64,000 nucleotides of DNA, from the NCBI GenBank assembly GCA_028583415.1, contig CM053265.1:23630830-23694829 (forward strand), read 5' to 3'. This document shows positions 20,802 to 32,807 of this stretch, one piece after another (within the stretch, counting starts at the first letter, position 1; every line of letters begins with the position of its first letter). The stretch comes from Protea cynaroides (lineage: Eukaryota; Streptophyta; Magnoliopsida; Proteales; Proteaceae). The notes below the pieces were generated by a model. It had not been told where the DNA came from. It did not search any database and worked only from the letters and a program-made list of their open reading frames with translations. Both the position numbers and the translations under genes were made by a program.

Positions 20802-23060
20802 TGTAAGACCCGTATCGAACTAACCCGGTCTTGCCACCTTGAACCAGGTCTACCCATCATGGTCGAGCCAAATGGATCAAGTGCGTGAGGGAGATCACGA
20901 TCCCAAGTATTAAACTGACCCAAAAACACTAAAATAAGGGGGAGGGTCGCATACCCAGCAAGGCAGGGTCGGACCCCCCAGTACAAAAGTCAGACCCTGA
21001 GTTTTTAACTGGGGGTCGGACATTTTAGAACCAGGGGTCGACGGGATCTCCGACCCCCTCATCGACCCCCAGTCTGCCGACAGAAACCGTGAATTAGGAA
21101 ATTTCCAAATTTCAATAGGATTCTTTCCTAATCTCGATGGGACTTATTTTGGGAGTTTCTACTCTATAAATAAGATGTCCCTAAGCCTCTTTCACTCCTT
21201 TTAGAACCCTAATTGAATTGAGAGAAAGAGAAGAGAAAGAGAAGAGAAAGAGAAGAGAAGGAAAAGTGGAGAAGAAGATCAAAGAGAAGGCTTCAGAGAA
21301 ACAAGCCTAATTCTCAGGTATGGATACTATCTCCATGTAATTCTACAGACCTTAGAATAGGTAGTGAAGAGGATATGATCTAGGAGAAACCCAAATCATC
21401 TACCTATGCTTAAGTTTTCATGGAAAACCATGGGAGAGATCATAAAACCATATAGGTGAATGAACTATGGTTCTAGACCATAGAACATGTGTGGAATAGA
21501 TTGTAGAAGCAAGCCATAGGACCCAAACATGAAGGAATGGACTGTAGGATGAAAATTTGACTAAACCCACAGGGGGCGCACGGGGGTCGATGGCCAATCG
21601 ACCCCCAGTGTTCGGAAAGTCCAGATTCTGGGTGGTAGCACCCAGGGTCGATGGAACCTCCGACCCTGGCATCGACCCCCAGTTAACAGCATGCTTTTTA
21701 AATTGGAATTAATTCTAATTAAATTCTATCGACTTGATTATGTCTTCTAGTGATATAATATTGATATTTAGTTGATTCTTAAAGCTTGAAAGAGGATTTA
21801 CGATCAAGCAAAGGTGAGGGAACAAGACCTAAACTAATTGGTTAATAATAAATTATTTTATTCTTGAGTCCAATGCCATGATTGATTCCATGAGTGTATG
21901 TTTGTTATGTGCATTCAACATGTCATCCAATATTTCTATTATTATTGTTCATGCATATTTAAATTATTGTTTATAACATGATGATGATGATGATGATGAT
22001 AGGAATAGGCATGTGGATGAATGTGTGTGGTTGGTGTGCTTGATGCGAGCGAGTATCAGGGGGGTGTCATAGGCCGGGCCTCAGCACTCTAGCTCTATCT
22101 CTAACTCAAGTCTTGTCCACTGACATCGTCGTATCGCCATTACCTTAGCAGAACTATTACGTCGTATTGTATGAGGGGAGGTGGTCTCGGACCGTGTAGT
22201 CTTTGACTCTGCCGGGGGCCTTAGCCCTATCTCTATGAACGTATTGAGGGATGCTGGAGTGAGGCCTTGGATACACTGATTGGCATTAGGATTGGTTAGT
22301 TGCGAGCCCAGTTTGCGAGCCCTCGCCAGCAGGGGCTTACGTGTTGGTATGGGCAACTGGTACAGCAATAAATGTAACATTTGCCTGTACATTGTCCATG
22401 GTGGGTGCATGTGAGACGACAATTAACGTTTCCTTTGGGTGGCTTTACACACTCTTGCATAGAGGTGTGGCGTCAATAAATGTAACCTTTGGCCATCTAT
22501 CCTTTCTATAGCACATTGCAAACTTATTTACCAGGCCAAAGATATGAATTGAATGCATGCATATGATTGTTGCATTGTTTTGTTTGCTCACTGAGCCATG
22601 ATGTGTGCTCACCCTCTCGACGTCGAATATTTTTAGTTGATGATGCAGGTACCACTGTTGAAGATTATATGAATGCTCCAGTGTACGCGCGTGTTGCTGC
22701 AATGGAAGCCGAAGACTTAGAGGATACGCATGACTCCTCATGCGAGTGCAACTCATGCATGCAACTCATGCGTATTCGATTAGATTTTATTTGAATTTAT
22801 AAAGGGATGTAATTGATATTCTATTTATTTATGTCTCAGTTGATACAACAAACTTGACATTTTAAATATGATTATTACAGTTAGATTTCTCAGTTCATTT
22901 ACTATAAGACTTCCGCTATTGTGTATTTATTCTGATTATGGTTGTGAATGTGTATGGTTTTATTTTTAATCGACATAGCCTATTAGAGATCCTGGTTGAA
23001 CCATTGGTTTGTTAGCGGTTCATCACACCATTCTGAATGGTGCAGAATTGGGGTGTGACA
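20802..23060 (+). repeat. 3' LTR of the chromovirus
   Basis: It begins TGTAAGACCCGTATCG and ends GGGTGTGACA; at 2259 bp it is close to the 5' copy (2265 bp). TATAAATA is at 21165-21172. Its copy of the small Cys ORF (from 22636) is CECNSC, but a short tandem duplication of CATGCAACTCATG shifts the frame just after the last cysteine. The TSD AGTAC follows at 23061-23065. Confidence 0.95.
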
Positions 23061-23065
23061 AGTAC

Positions 23066-23260
23066 TCCTACTACAGAGGACAGAGAGCATTCATCAGCAC
23101 CGGCGGATGTTCATAGTCCAGCACTATAGCTCCTTTGCCTATGATCCTAGACTATACAACATGATGTAAAGAGTCAACGATGAATTCCAGCAGTTATGCA
23201 GGGCATTAGCTGAGGCAGGATTTATTTTTCCACCAGCAAGCAGGAGTTGATATTTTTATT
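23066..23260 (+). pseudogene. 3' remainder of the interrupted plant-transposon-protein gene
   Basis: Directly after the second TSD copy comes a Ser/Thr/Pro-rich stretch (STPTTEDREHSSAPADVHSP) and then, in a shifted frame, a helical tail ending FIFPPASRS before TGA. This matches the order linker, then coiled-coil tail, in the antisense homologue at 13719-14100. At least one TAG (after HSPAL) and one frameshift are present. Confidence 0.5.
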
Positions 23261-24290
23261 TTATTTCTTTTTAGTCATGGTTTGTCTTTACCTTTTATAC
23301 TAGAGTTTATTTTGTTTGTTGAGTGATAGACCGAATTGTGGTCTGCACTCTCTTTTGCATAAACATCAAATTGTAATGAAATTGAGATGTTTTGCACTTA
23401 GTACAGTATGCTCTTAATACAATTTAGGCTATGGTCTCAAATAACAAGTGCTTATTATTTGTTTTCTTATAAGATTTTAATCAATCCTAATTGGCTTCAG
23501 TTAGACTCAAAGGATAGCAGTTGCGAACGTAAAATTGTCACACCATAAAACCCTAGCGTTTTGGTATGACCATGGTAATCTAGTTTGTGAACAAGCATGC
23601 GCAAGTGGCATTACACCTAAATACTGATAATGAATACTGAAGCACGGGTGAAGTAGATAAAACACATTTGACAACTCCTCCTGTGAATCATTACTCATAG
23701 AATGAAGATACGACCCAAGTATGCCCTTACATTTATCAGCATTCCCCACATGATAGGCTTCTCCTGGCATCTTAATCTATACCTCAACCACTTCACTAGG
23801 TATACACCGCCCAATCCCTCATGGGTAAGCACATAGAACAGATTCATCCCTAGGTCTTTCCTGAAACACCAGAGGAAGGATACCAACCCATGTCTAACTC
23901 CCTGCTCCAGCTATGAAAGAGAACTGTGTCTATGGTCAGACCTTATAATTTAGCTTATGCCAATACCTAAACCTCTATTGGCAAGGGTTGGCAGTCACAA
24001 GATGTTGAAACCTGAACCAAGAATATTACCAATGCAGGTACCTATATCCTAGCTTAACAAACCAAGATGAACTGTCCCATTCCAACCATCCAGATCTACT
24101 AGCATATTAACAAATGCCAAACAATCATGTCATCAAACATCTACATGTTATCAATCCAATATAATAATAATATACAAAAATGCATAAATAGATATCACAG
24201 TTATTGGATGGCATGTTATCACATAGTAATCCAATTACAATACAAACGCAACATGGGCATAGAAAAAAAGAAAATAAAACAAAGCTAATC

Positions 24291-26596
24291 TGTCACACCC
24301 CAATTCCGCACATCTCAGAATGGTGTGATGAACCGTTAATAAACCAACGGTTCAACCAGGATCTCAAATAGGCTATCCCCGTGTTATCCAAACTTACACA
24401 CATCCGTGATCATAATCAGAGTAAATACACAATAGCGGAAGTCTTATAATAACATGAACTGAGAAACTAAGATGATATCAATAATTTAATAGCAAATTAT
24501 TCTGGTTTCAACCGAGACATAAATATTTAAATACCAAATACATGTCTTAATAAATCCAATAAAGAAATCTATAAAATATCTAATCAAATACACACGAGTT
24601 GCACTCGCAGGAGGAGTCGTGTGTATCCTCTTCAGCTCCAGCTTCCATGGCTGCCACGTTCCCATACGCAGACGCATTCATATAGTCTTCAACGGTATAA
24701 CCTGCATCATCAACTAAAAATATTCGACGTCGAGGGGTGAGCACACATCATGGCTCAGTGAGTAGCCAAAACAATGCAATAATACATATGCATGCAAATC
24801 AATTTATATCTTTGATCCGGTTTAAAGTTTGCAGTATGCAATAGAAAGGTTTAGATAGTCAAAGGTCGCGTTTATTGACCCCGCCTCTATACACGAGTGT
24901 GTGACGTCACCCAAAGATCACGTTTATCGTCGACTCACATGCACCCAATCATGAACAATATACAACAAAGGTTACGTTTATTGCTATATAGTGCCATACC
25001 AACACATAAGCCCCTGTTGGCGAGGGCTACAAACTAGGCTCGCAACTAACCAATCCTAATGCCAAAAGTGTATCCAAGGCCTCACCCCAGCATCCCTCAG
25101 AATGTCCATAGAGATAGAGCTAAGGCCTCCCGGTAGAGTCAGAGACTACAAGGACCGAGACCACCTCCCCTGATACTCTACGACATAATAGTTCTGCTAA
25201 AGTAATGGCGATACGACGATGCCAATGCACAAGACTTGAGTTAGAGATAGAGCTAAAGTGCTGAGACCCGCCAAAGGTTAACGTTTATTGACGTTCTCAT
25301 CATACCTCCCCTGATAATCGCTCGTATCAAGTACATCAACCACACACATACAAGCACATGCCTATTCTTATCATCATCATCATCATCATGTTATAAACAA
25401 TAAAGTAAATATGCATGAACAAGTAATAGAAATATTGGATGGCATGCTGTATGCACATTACAAACATATTCGCATAGAATCAAGCATAGCATAGGACTCA
25501 AGAAATAGAAAATAGTTTTTGTTATTAACCAATTTAGTTTGGAGTTTTGGTTCCTCACCTTAGCTTGCTATAAGATACTTTTCCAAGCTTTAGAATCACC
25601 TTTACAGTGTTATTATATTGCTAGAAGACCTAACAAAGTCGATAGAATTTAATTAAAATTTATTCGAAATTAAAAACCATTCTGTTAACTGAGGGTCGAA
25701 GGTAGGGTCGGAGTCAGGATCGACCCTAGGTGTGACCCTCCCTTAACTCTGAACTTCCCGAACACTGAGGGTCGATGGTCAGAATCACCTAGGGTCGGAT
25801 GGTCATCGACCTTTGGTGCGACCCTCTGTGCACTTTGGTCCAGTTCTCTCTTATAATCCATTCTTCGTGCTTGGGATCCTATGGTTTGCTCCTACATTCC
25901 ATTCTACATTCATTCCATGGTCTGAAACCATGTATAACCCACCTAGATAGTTTTCATGCATTTTCCTATGATTTCCCATGAAAACCTAACCATAGATTGA
26001 TGGTTTGGGTTTCTCCGAGATCACACTCTCAACAATAACTAACCTAAGGTCTGTAGAAACTCATGGAATTAGTATCCATACCTGAGAAAAACAATCTTTC
26101 TCTGCAACTCTTCTCTTTTGGCTTAATTTCTCTTCCTTCCCTTTCTTCTTCCTCTTTCCTTCTCCTCTCTTTCTCTCAATTCGATTAGGGTTGTGAAAGG
26201 AGTGAAAGTAGGTTAGGGACGTCCTTTAAATAGACTAGAAACATCCTAAAATAAGTCCCTTTAAGATTAGGAAAGAATCCGATCGAAAATTAGGAAATTT
26301 TCCTAATTTCTATTTCGGCAGAATCCGAGGGTCGATTGGAGGGTCGATGATCCCGTCGACCCTAGGGCTCAAGATGTCCGACCCTCCCTTCAAAATTTAG
26401 GGTCTGACTTTCGGCTTTGGGAGGTCCGACCCTGCTTAGCTGGGTATGCGACCCTCCCTTCCAATTAAGTATTTTTGGGTCGATTTGATACCTGGGATCT
26501 CAATCTCCTTCACGCCCTTGGTCCATTTGACTCAACCATAATGGGTAAACCTGGTTCAAGGTGGTAAGACCGGGTTAGATTGACACGGGTCTTACA
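24291..26596 (-). mobile_element. solo LTR of the chromovirus family, inverted
   Basis: It begins TGTCACACCCCAATTC and ends GACACGGGTCTTACA, the reverse complement of the chromovirus LTR termini, over 2306 bp. Both sides carry the 5-bp TSD TAATC (24286-24290 and 26597-26601). No internal domain follows, so it arose by LTR-LTR recombination. It is clearly more diverged from the intact element's LTRs than those are from each other. Confidence 0.93.
24580..24714 (-). CDS. LTR-encoded small peptide with C-x-C-x2-C tail (solo LTR copy)
   Basis: On the minus strand, after TTTTTAG at 24720-24714, the frame reads VDDAGYTVEDYMNASAYGN, an acidic middle, then THDSSCECNSCVFD and TAG. Compared with 13017-13151, the VDD start, the VEDYMN block and the cysteine tail are kept while about 12 codons differ only at the third base. 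The middle has changed freely. No start codon can be assigned, so expression would need an upstream exon or start. Confidence 0.45.
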   Translation of the reverse strand, partial: VDDAGYTVEDYMNASAYGNVAAMEAGAEEDTHDSSCECNSCVFD

Positions 26597-27034
26597 TAAT
26601 CCCTCACCTGAAATTAGGTGAGCAACTATCACTCTGAAGTAGACAGAATACCTTTCCTTGTTTTCCACGTCAGCTACCTAATTATGATTAATATGTAATT
26701 AATACATTAAATTGTTTGGTTACGTTCTCATTAGGTTTTGGGTATCCTCATTAGTCTTAGGAACATATCCTAGGGTCAATTGGTCAAGTTTTATGATCAC
26801 TGGTTAAAGAATTAACCTAAACAGACTTGCTATCAATTAGTGGTCGATGGGGGTGGTCAATCAAATTTGTTGATCGATCAGACTCATTTCATCAACCGGT
26901 TAGGGTACTTAGGTAATTGTCAATTCCATATGCTTGCACCTCATTAGGGTTGCTCCTACAGATGATTTATGATGTGCTACAGTCACTAGTTAGCATAAAA
27001 CTCCATTCCCATAGTATATATATATATATATTTT

Positions 27035-27347
<313 letters not shown>

Positions 27348-28500
27348 GTCATCGACTATGAATGTCGGCTATGCAATCATACGTGCTTATACTCTTGGGG
27401 ATGCATTCTAATTAAACCAATCATTCTACAATATCCATTACATCATTCCAGAGGTATGGGATAGTTAAATCAATCCATAATGGCCCAATGGGAATAAATT
27501 ACCAATCTTACACCTTTTTGTGAGTCGACGGTCAATCACAGTCAGACGGTCGATCAGACCAATTTGGTCGTCCACCCCCGTCGATCGCCTCGTACCAATA
27601 AGCTCAGACTGATCATGACTCGATCCATTCTCCATGGCACAGGGTTGAAGGCATTCCTAGAGGGTCTCTAAGGGTCTCTACAATATTAATAACTACTTTC
27701 CATCAATAATTCAACATCATAAACCTATATTATGATCTACATTCATTCCTTTGCATTGGTTTATCCAACTTAAGCATTAGTGAGCAATTCTACATTGATG
27801 GTCATTAATGGCTATTAGAATATTATTCCAATATGATAAGAGGTTGGGATTTACCTCATGAGATCATCCAAGGGTCGTTCTACGTAAAGAAAAAATGGTA
27901 TAAAGTTTACCTTAATGCTTTGCTAAGTATAGCTATAGCAAGAGCTTGAAGGAGGACCTTCAATGGTGGTTCTTCCTCTCCTTCTTCCTTCAGCTTCTCC
28001 AATTCTTTCTCTCTCTTCAAAACGTATCAGAGCTTTTAAGGTTCTCAAATTAAGGTTTAGATAGTTTTCAGAGAGTTTTTATTAAGGTGTTGATCAAGAG
28101 TTAGAGTTGTAATGCAACTCCTACGTTGAGAGTCCTAATACTAGTCAAAGAGTAAACAAGGAGGCTTTGGAGTTTCCAATTGGCTCTCAAACTAATCAAA
28201 AGATGGGTCCCGCGTGCTTAGTAAGGACAACTAGGGGTGACAAGGCACCAGTTAAAACCAAGCCCACATGATTAGACCAATGTTTGTCCTAATTCTGTGA
28301 TCGGGCGATTGATCACAAATGGGCAGTCGACCAGGACAATTTCATTAACCATTGAGGTCGATCGCATGGCCAAAATCAGTTATGATTGACCACACATTGG
28401 TTGGTTCGACCATCTAACCTCAAAATAGAAATCCATAAATGAAAATAAAGGGTTTGAAAGCATACCTAGAGTTTGATACACTCCGATACAGATACAGTTG

Positions 28501-29439
28501 CTAGATCCACGTCAATGGGAGTACCTATTATGTAAAAAATTCAAATTAACCCATATTTTTTAATGTCAATTTCATAACCTTCATCAATTCGTTCAAGCTC
28601 TAAGGACCTGCAACAAAGGGATGTTCATCCTCTTTAGGATACAAGGTAAGCTTCCTAACCTATCTCCATTAAAATATGCTTGAATATACATGTTAGATTA
28701 GGCTTGCATTGGAGTAAATGTAGAATAACATACAAGTTTGTATTCCTTTGTAATTTCTACTACTAACTTTCAAATCTAATATTTTTCATGTAATATATAA
28801 TATATATGATATAAAGAGTCCCTCCCCCGAATTTTAGCTCCATCCAGGGTGATTTGCCTCCGTAAAAAATCTATGAATGAAGTCTAGATTTGGAACCCAA
28901 CTGAGATAGTCAATTCAGTCATATAAGATGGAGTTCTTTAACCTCCAAAAAAATTATGGGACATGCCTTAATGAATTAGTAACATCTTCTAAAAAATCCA
29001 GATCGATTTGGATCTAGGATGACCTCCCAAAAAATCATGCAATGCACAAAGGTCAGAAACAGGGATAGAACAAGAGTGCTTTATTCATGGGCCTAGAAAT
29101 ATGATTTCCAAATTTCAAGTTCAATAAAACATCAAGAATGTATCCCTTTATGTTATCTAACTTCCAGAGTTAGTTTGGAGTGATTTAGATAAAAATTGAA
29201 TTTTTGGTGGATTTTACACGGAAATTGGATAAAATCTGGAATATGATTTTGCATCATCTAGTGTGTCATTTATGATCATTATAGAGCTTCTTTCTATATT
29301 TCTATAAAAAAGAGAAAATTTAGGATTTTGAATGTAATCAGATTTTATTTTCATGAAAAATTTAATTTAATATGAATTATACAAAATAGGTGTGCAAAAA
29401 TTAAAGTTGTTGTTTTTCACATAAAGAATAATCTTGTAT
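28501..29439. other. AT-rich region without recognised genes
   Basis: No ORF with recognisable motifs and no repeat termini were found. It probably represents decayed repeat sequence. Confidence 0.5.
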
Positions 29440-30115
29440 TTTGAGTATTTTTTTGACATATATGGTAAGATGGATATACTTCTTACTATATTTGAATGAT
29501 TTTGACATATATGGTAATATTTATATATTTCTTACTATATTTGATAATTTTGATATCTTTGGTAAGGTAGATATATTTCTTACCATATTCACTTGATTCT
29601 TATTATATATTGTAAGTTTGATATATTTCTTATCATATTCATTTGATTTTCGCTTATTTTTGGTAAGTAGGAGATTTCTTACCATATTCGCTTGATTTTA
29701 TTATACATGGTAAGTAAGAGATTTCTTACCATATTCACTTGTATTTGATAAGTAGGATAATTCTTACCACACTTGAATGATTTTTAACATGTTAGGTAGA
29801 ATAAGAAATATTTCTCACCATACATGGATTTTTGACATATTTGGTAGAATAGGAAAGTTTTTTTACCATTTATGATGTGTTTGGTAGAATAAGATATATT
29901 TCTTACCATACATGAATCTTGATATATTTGGTAGAATAGCAAAGATTTCTTACCATATATATTTGTTTGCTTATTTAGTATAATAGAAAATATTTCTTAC
30001 CATATTAGCATTTTCACTTATGCTGATATATTTGGTAGATTAGATAGATTTCTTGCCATATATATACATGTCATATTTAGATCTTACCATGCTTAGAAAC
30101 ATGTTTAGATCTTAA
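29440..30115. repeat. diverged tandem array with a self-complementary unit
   Basis: About 13 units of roughly 40-60 bp each contain TATTTGGTA(AG or GAATA) followed some 8-15 bases later by ATTTCTTACCATA. The GGTAAG and CTTACC arms are inverted repeats, so each unit can fold back. Right arms occur near 29578, 29675, 29725, 29812, 29901, 29948, 29992 and 30050. Spacing varies and units have diverged. No coding potential is seen. Confidence 0.75.
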
Positions 30116-30129
30116 CATATTGAATTTTG

Positions 30130-30130
<1 letters not shown>

Positions 30131-30186
<56 letters not shown>
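30131..30186. repeat. (TA)n microsatellite at the edge of the pararetroviral element
   Basis: About 28 TA dinucleotides abut the left end of the pararetrovirus-like element. Endogenous florendoviruses are known to lie often at TA dinucleotide repeats, so the location supports that identification. Confidence 0.9.
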
Positions 30187-30189
<3 letters not shown>

Positions 30190-30616
30190 TTACTCAGGAT
30201 CTAAACACAAGACCAGAGTAATAAATTTATGCGGAAATGAAATTTGAAATAAAACCGACCATTAAGGCGGTATATGCAAGATGCAAATTTAATTTATATA
30301 ACATAAACTGAAAGTAAAATGAAATACAAGTTACAATCATAAATGAAATATAAAATGAAATGCAAGTTTGAAATGCAATACAAAGTACTGAAAGAACTTA
30401 AAAGAACTTACAGGACACTGCTACAATTGATAGCAAGTAGGCTACAAGCTTCGAAGAAAGATGAACCTAAAGCTATGGAGGTTTAGTTACAGAAGGGATG
30501 AAAGAAATAAAGGAACACTCGTTGATGAAGTATCTCGCCTTCAGAGGTGAATGCTCTCTCTAACTTCTAACTTTTGTCTCTATTTTGCCTCCCCGAATGA
30601 AGAAGAGTTCTTCTCT

Positions 30617-30624
30617 ATTTATAG
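30617..30624 (-). promoter_or_regulatory. TATA box of the putative pregenomic RNA promoter
   Basis: The minus strand reads TATAAATA, followed about 25-30 bases later by a purine-rich start region. A non-coding stretch then runs to the terminal repeat. The position, downstream of the last ORF and upstream of the PBS-adjacent repeat, is that of a caulimovirid pregenomic promoter. Confidence 0.5.
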
Positions 30625-31023
30625 AAGAAGTTTTGATGCTGCTTTGAGTGGTTTGGAGCACTGGATGCCACTTTGGATTCTAGTGCAGGGCCAAGCTTTT
30701 GATAAAGGAAAGGTGATTGAAATTTGTCTCTCCTTTTCCTTTTGCTATTGATTTTTGAATTTCTTTTGAAAAGAAATGATTCTTTTTTGAAAAAGTAAAG
30801 GAGCAATAATTCTTCTTTTGACTTGCTTTGAGAATTATTCTCAATCACTTTACTTTTGCTTTTGCTTTTGTTGTCCGTGAATCACGGGATTTGAGTCTTC
30901 AAGATCCGCACCGAGGCATTCCACATGTCCGAAGATACTATTTTCCCCTTTGGTTTGGATCAGAGTTTGTACCGTATTGGTGGGCCCGGTAGTGGCTTGA
31001 CTATCTAGACTGAGATAGCTACA

Positions 31024-31210
31024 GAATACGTTTGGATACGGTTACGTATTATACTCGACTATCTATACTGAGATAGTAACAGAATACAAATGGATACGAT
31101 TTCGTATTATACCGAATGCAGTTTGATACGGGCTGCATTAGACCTGAATACGTTTTGATACAGGTGGTATTATACCTGAATACAATTGGATACAGGTTGT
31201 ATTATACTTG
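31024..31210. repeat. imperfect ~36-bp tandem repeats upstream of the viral promoter
   Basis: Repeated units of the form GAATAC-N-GGATAC(A/G)GGT-N-GTATTATAC, about five copies with decreasing similarity. They lie upstream (higher coordinates) of the minus-strand TATA box and next to an as-1-like element. An enhancer role is inference. Confidence 0.6.
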
Positions 31211-31224
31211 TGCCATTCTTTTGT

Positions 31225-31244
31225 TGACGTCATGGCTGACGTGA
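31225..31244. promoter_or_regulatory. as-1-like element (paired TGACG motifs)
   Basis: Two TGACG motifs start at 31225 and 31237, a 12-bp spacing identical to the as-1 element of the cauliflower mosaic virus 35S promoter, which binds TGA-type bZIP factors. The first is within the palindrome TGACGTCA. It is about 600 bp upstream of the putative TATA box, farther than in 35S. Confidence 0.5.
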
Positions 31245-31827
31245 TCCCAACATCACGATCTAGAATCTAACCGTCTATCCTTCCATCATATTTTCGATGT
31301 TAGCATCGCCAATAGTGTCGAATGAATAGGAGGATCCTGCTGGTGAACAATGGATTGGAGAATTTTGGGAATCGAGATCATTGTCATTGTCCCAATAATT
31401 CCATTTGAAATCTTCATTGTTTTGTTCCAGCAATTTTGTGACAGCTAGGCTGGCGTTGATTTGATTGTTGGTGATGGCATAGGCCAGTTGAGAATCTTTT
31501 GGTATCTTGGCTGGACATGTGATGATCGTCCTTTGACCTTCTACAAGGATTTATCCTTTGCAACAAAACAATTTGTTTTGAAAGTTGTAGATGCTTGTTG
31601 CGAATCTATTTAAGATCCGTTTTGGCCTCGGGAGATGTTATGGCAGGTAGCACATCATCTGACCGTGGAATAAGGCGGATGAAATTTGTTGTTGGGATGA
31701 ATTCTTGGTACTGTCCGTCATTGATCCATTCAAGAGGAATGGTGATGAATTTGAGACGAACTGGGTGATCAAGAAAATCGAACCCTTTGATGGCGTTGAT
31801 CAGGATTTCAGATAGACCACATAAATC

Positions 31828-32789
31828 CTAGGGACCATGTGTCCATAAGTTTTTGATGAAACCCATTTCATACAACCATAATTTGAAATGTTGGGGGTGA
31901 TTTGCTTGGATGTTGAATTGGTAGAACCTTGGTACACTTGTAGGTGCAGGGGTAATGGTTGAAGTCCAACGGACATTTGGGTTTGCAAGTTTTTGATGGA
32001 AATCGAACCAAGATTCCTCAGTCAGGGTATGATGGGGAAGATGGCTGGATTCATAATCAAAATTTGATTTTGGTTGGGCCATATTTTGGGCTATTTGATG
32101 CATGATGGCTATAAAACTGGCTTTGTTGGAATTTTGAAAATGATGTAACATTTGGTTCAACATTTGGTGTTGGTTTGGCTCCATTTGATGGTTGGTCCAA
32201 AAAACTGGAAGTTTGGTTTGTGGTCTTTTTGGCAAAGACTCCAGCCATAACGGATTTGATATGCATTTACCATGAGCCATTTGCTGTGGGCTAGTCAAAA
32301 CATTAATCGAGTTTTGATCCGTTTGGTCACCATTAGAAACTGGTGAAATTTGCTGGTTTGTAGATTTGTCCATCCCTACAAAGAAAAGGAAAACAACCTT
32401 TTGTCCATAGATGTTAGTTGTAATTCCTGAATCATCAACGGAAAATGGTTTGATTGAATTTAAAAATGGTTGTCCGAGAATGATCTCGATGTTGAGATTT
32501 TGAATCAAAAAAATGTCTGAATAATTTGAAAATTATTGATGCAAATTTTGATATTTGTCAATTTTGAATGTACATGCAGGCTTGATCCATTGGCTCTGGA
32601 GAGTCTATGGGAGGTTGGTTCAAAATACTGGTTTAGAACCATATATTCTTGAATGCAATTTGATTGAGCACCAGTATCAACAAGTGCAGTTGATTGTAAA
32701 CTAAATGCATTTGAAATAATCAAATTTGTATGAATGTACCATGGAATGTTTTTTATGGTATCCACAAAATGATTAAGATTTCGATTCAC
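31828..32789 (-). pseudogene. pararetroviral aspartic protease region and Gln/Asn-rich tail
   Basis: Two overlapping minus-strand frames (32505-32789, then 31828-32508) join by a frameshift around 32505. The first contains a DTGA active-site motif followed by a typical protease loop. The second begins with an ILGQPF-type motif, normally the second conserved block of retroviral-type proteases. The tail is rich in Gln, Asn, His and Pro, and no RT motif (such as a Y-x-D-D box) follows as far as 31620. In related viruses the protease releases capsid and polymerase from a polyprotein. The broken frame means this copy cannot do so. Confidence 0.65.
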
Positions 32790-32807
32790 AATATTTGGGG
32801 TATCATT

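Larger units (their letters stand above)
17236..20888 (+). pseudogene. pol: protease, RT, RNase H, integrase, chromodomain
   Basis: The protease is near 17315-17690. Its catalytic triplet is DLG instead of DSG at 17355-17363, a single C-to-T from TCA, so it should be inactive. The RT is near 17900-18480 with active-site FIDD at 18361-18372, and RNase H near 18800-19140 (YTDASG). The integrase follows at about 19460-20160 with an HHCC finger and a D,D-E triad (MDFV; SDRDLRF; SERTIQ). A chromodomain lies at about 20600-20750 (VKVTWKGRDMEEITWEEE). Lesions: TAG 18181, TAA 19000, TAA 19612, frameshift near 20151, TAA 20295, and a 71-nt intron-like insertion at 17244-17314. The last frame runs past the polypurine tract and stops at 20886-20888 inside the 3' LTR. 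Confidence 0.93.
11166..23060 (+). mobile_element. full-length Ty3/gypsy chromovirus (Tekay/Del-like), 11.9 kb
   Basis: The structure is complete: 5' LTR 11166-13430, tRNA-Met PBS, an antisense extra gene, gag, protease, reverse transcriptase, RNase H, integrase, chromodomain, polypurine tract, 3' LTR 20802-23060, and TSD AGTAC. The PR-RT-RH-INT order and the C-terminal chromodomain place it among chromoviruses; the long LTRs suggest Tekay/Del. LTR copies differ by roughly 5 percent by eye over their first ~320 bases, mostly transitions, so the insertion is not recent. Many in-frame stops make it non-autonomous. It splits a gene homologous to its own antisense cargo. Confidence 0.95.
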
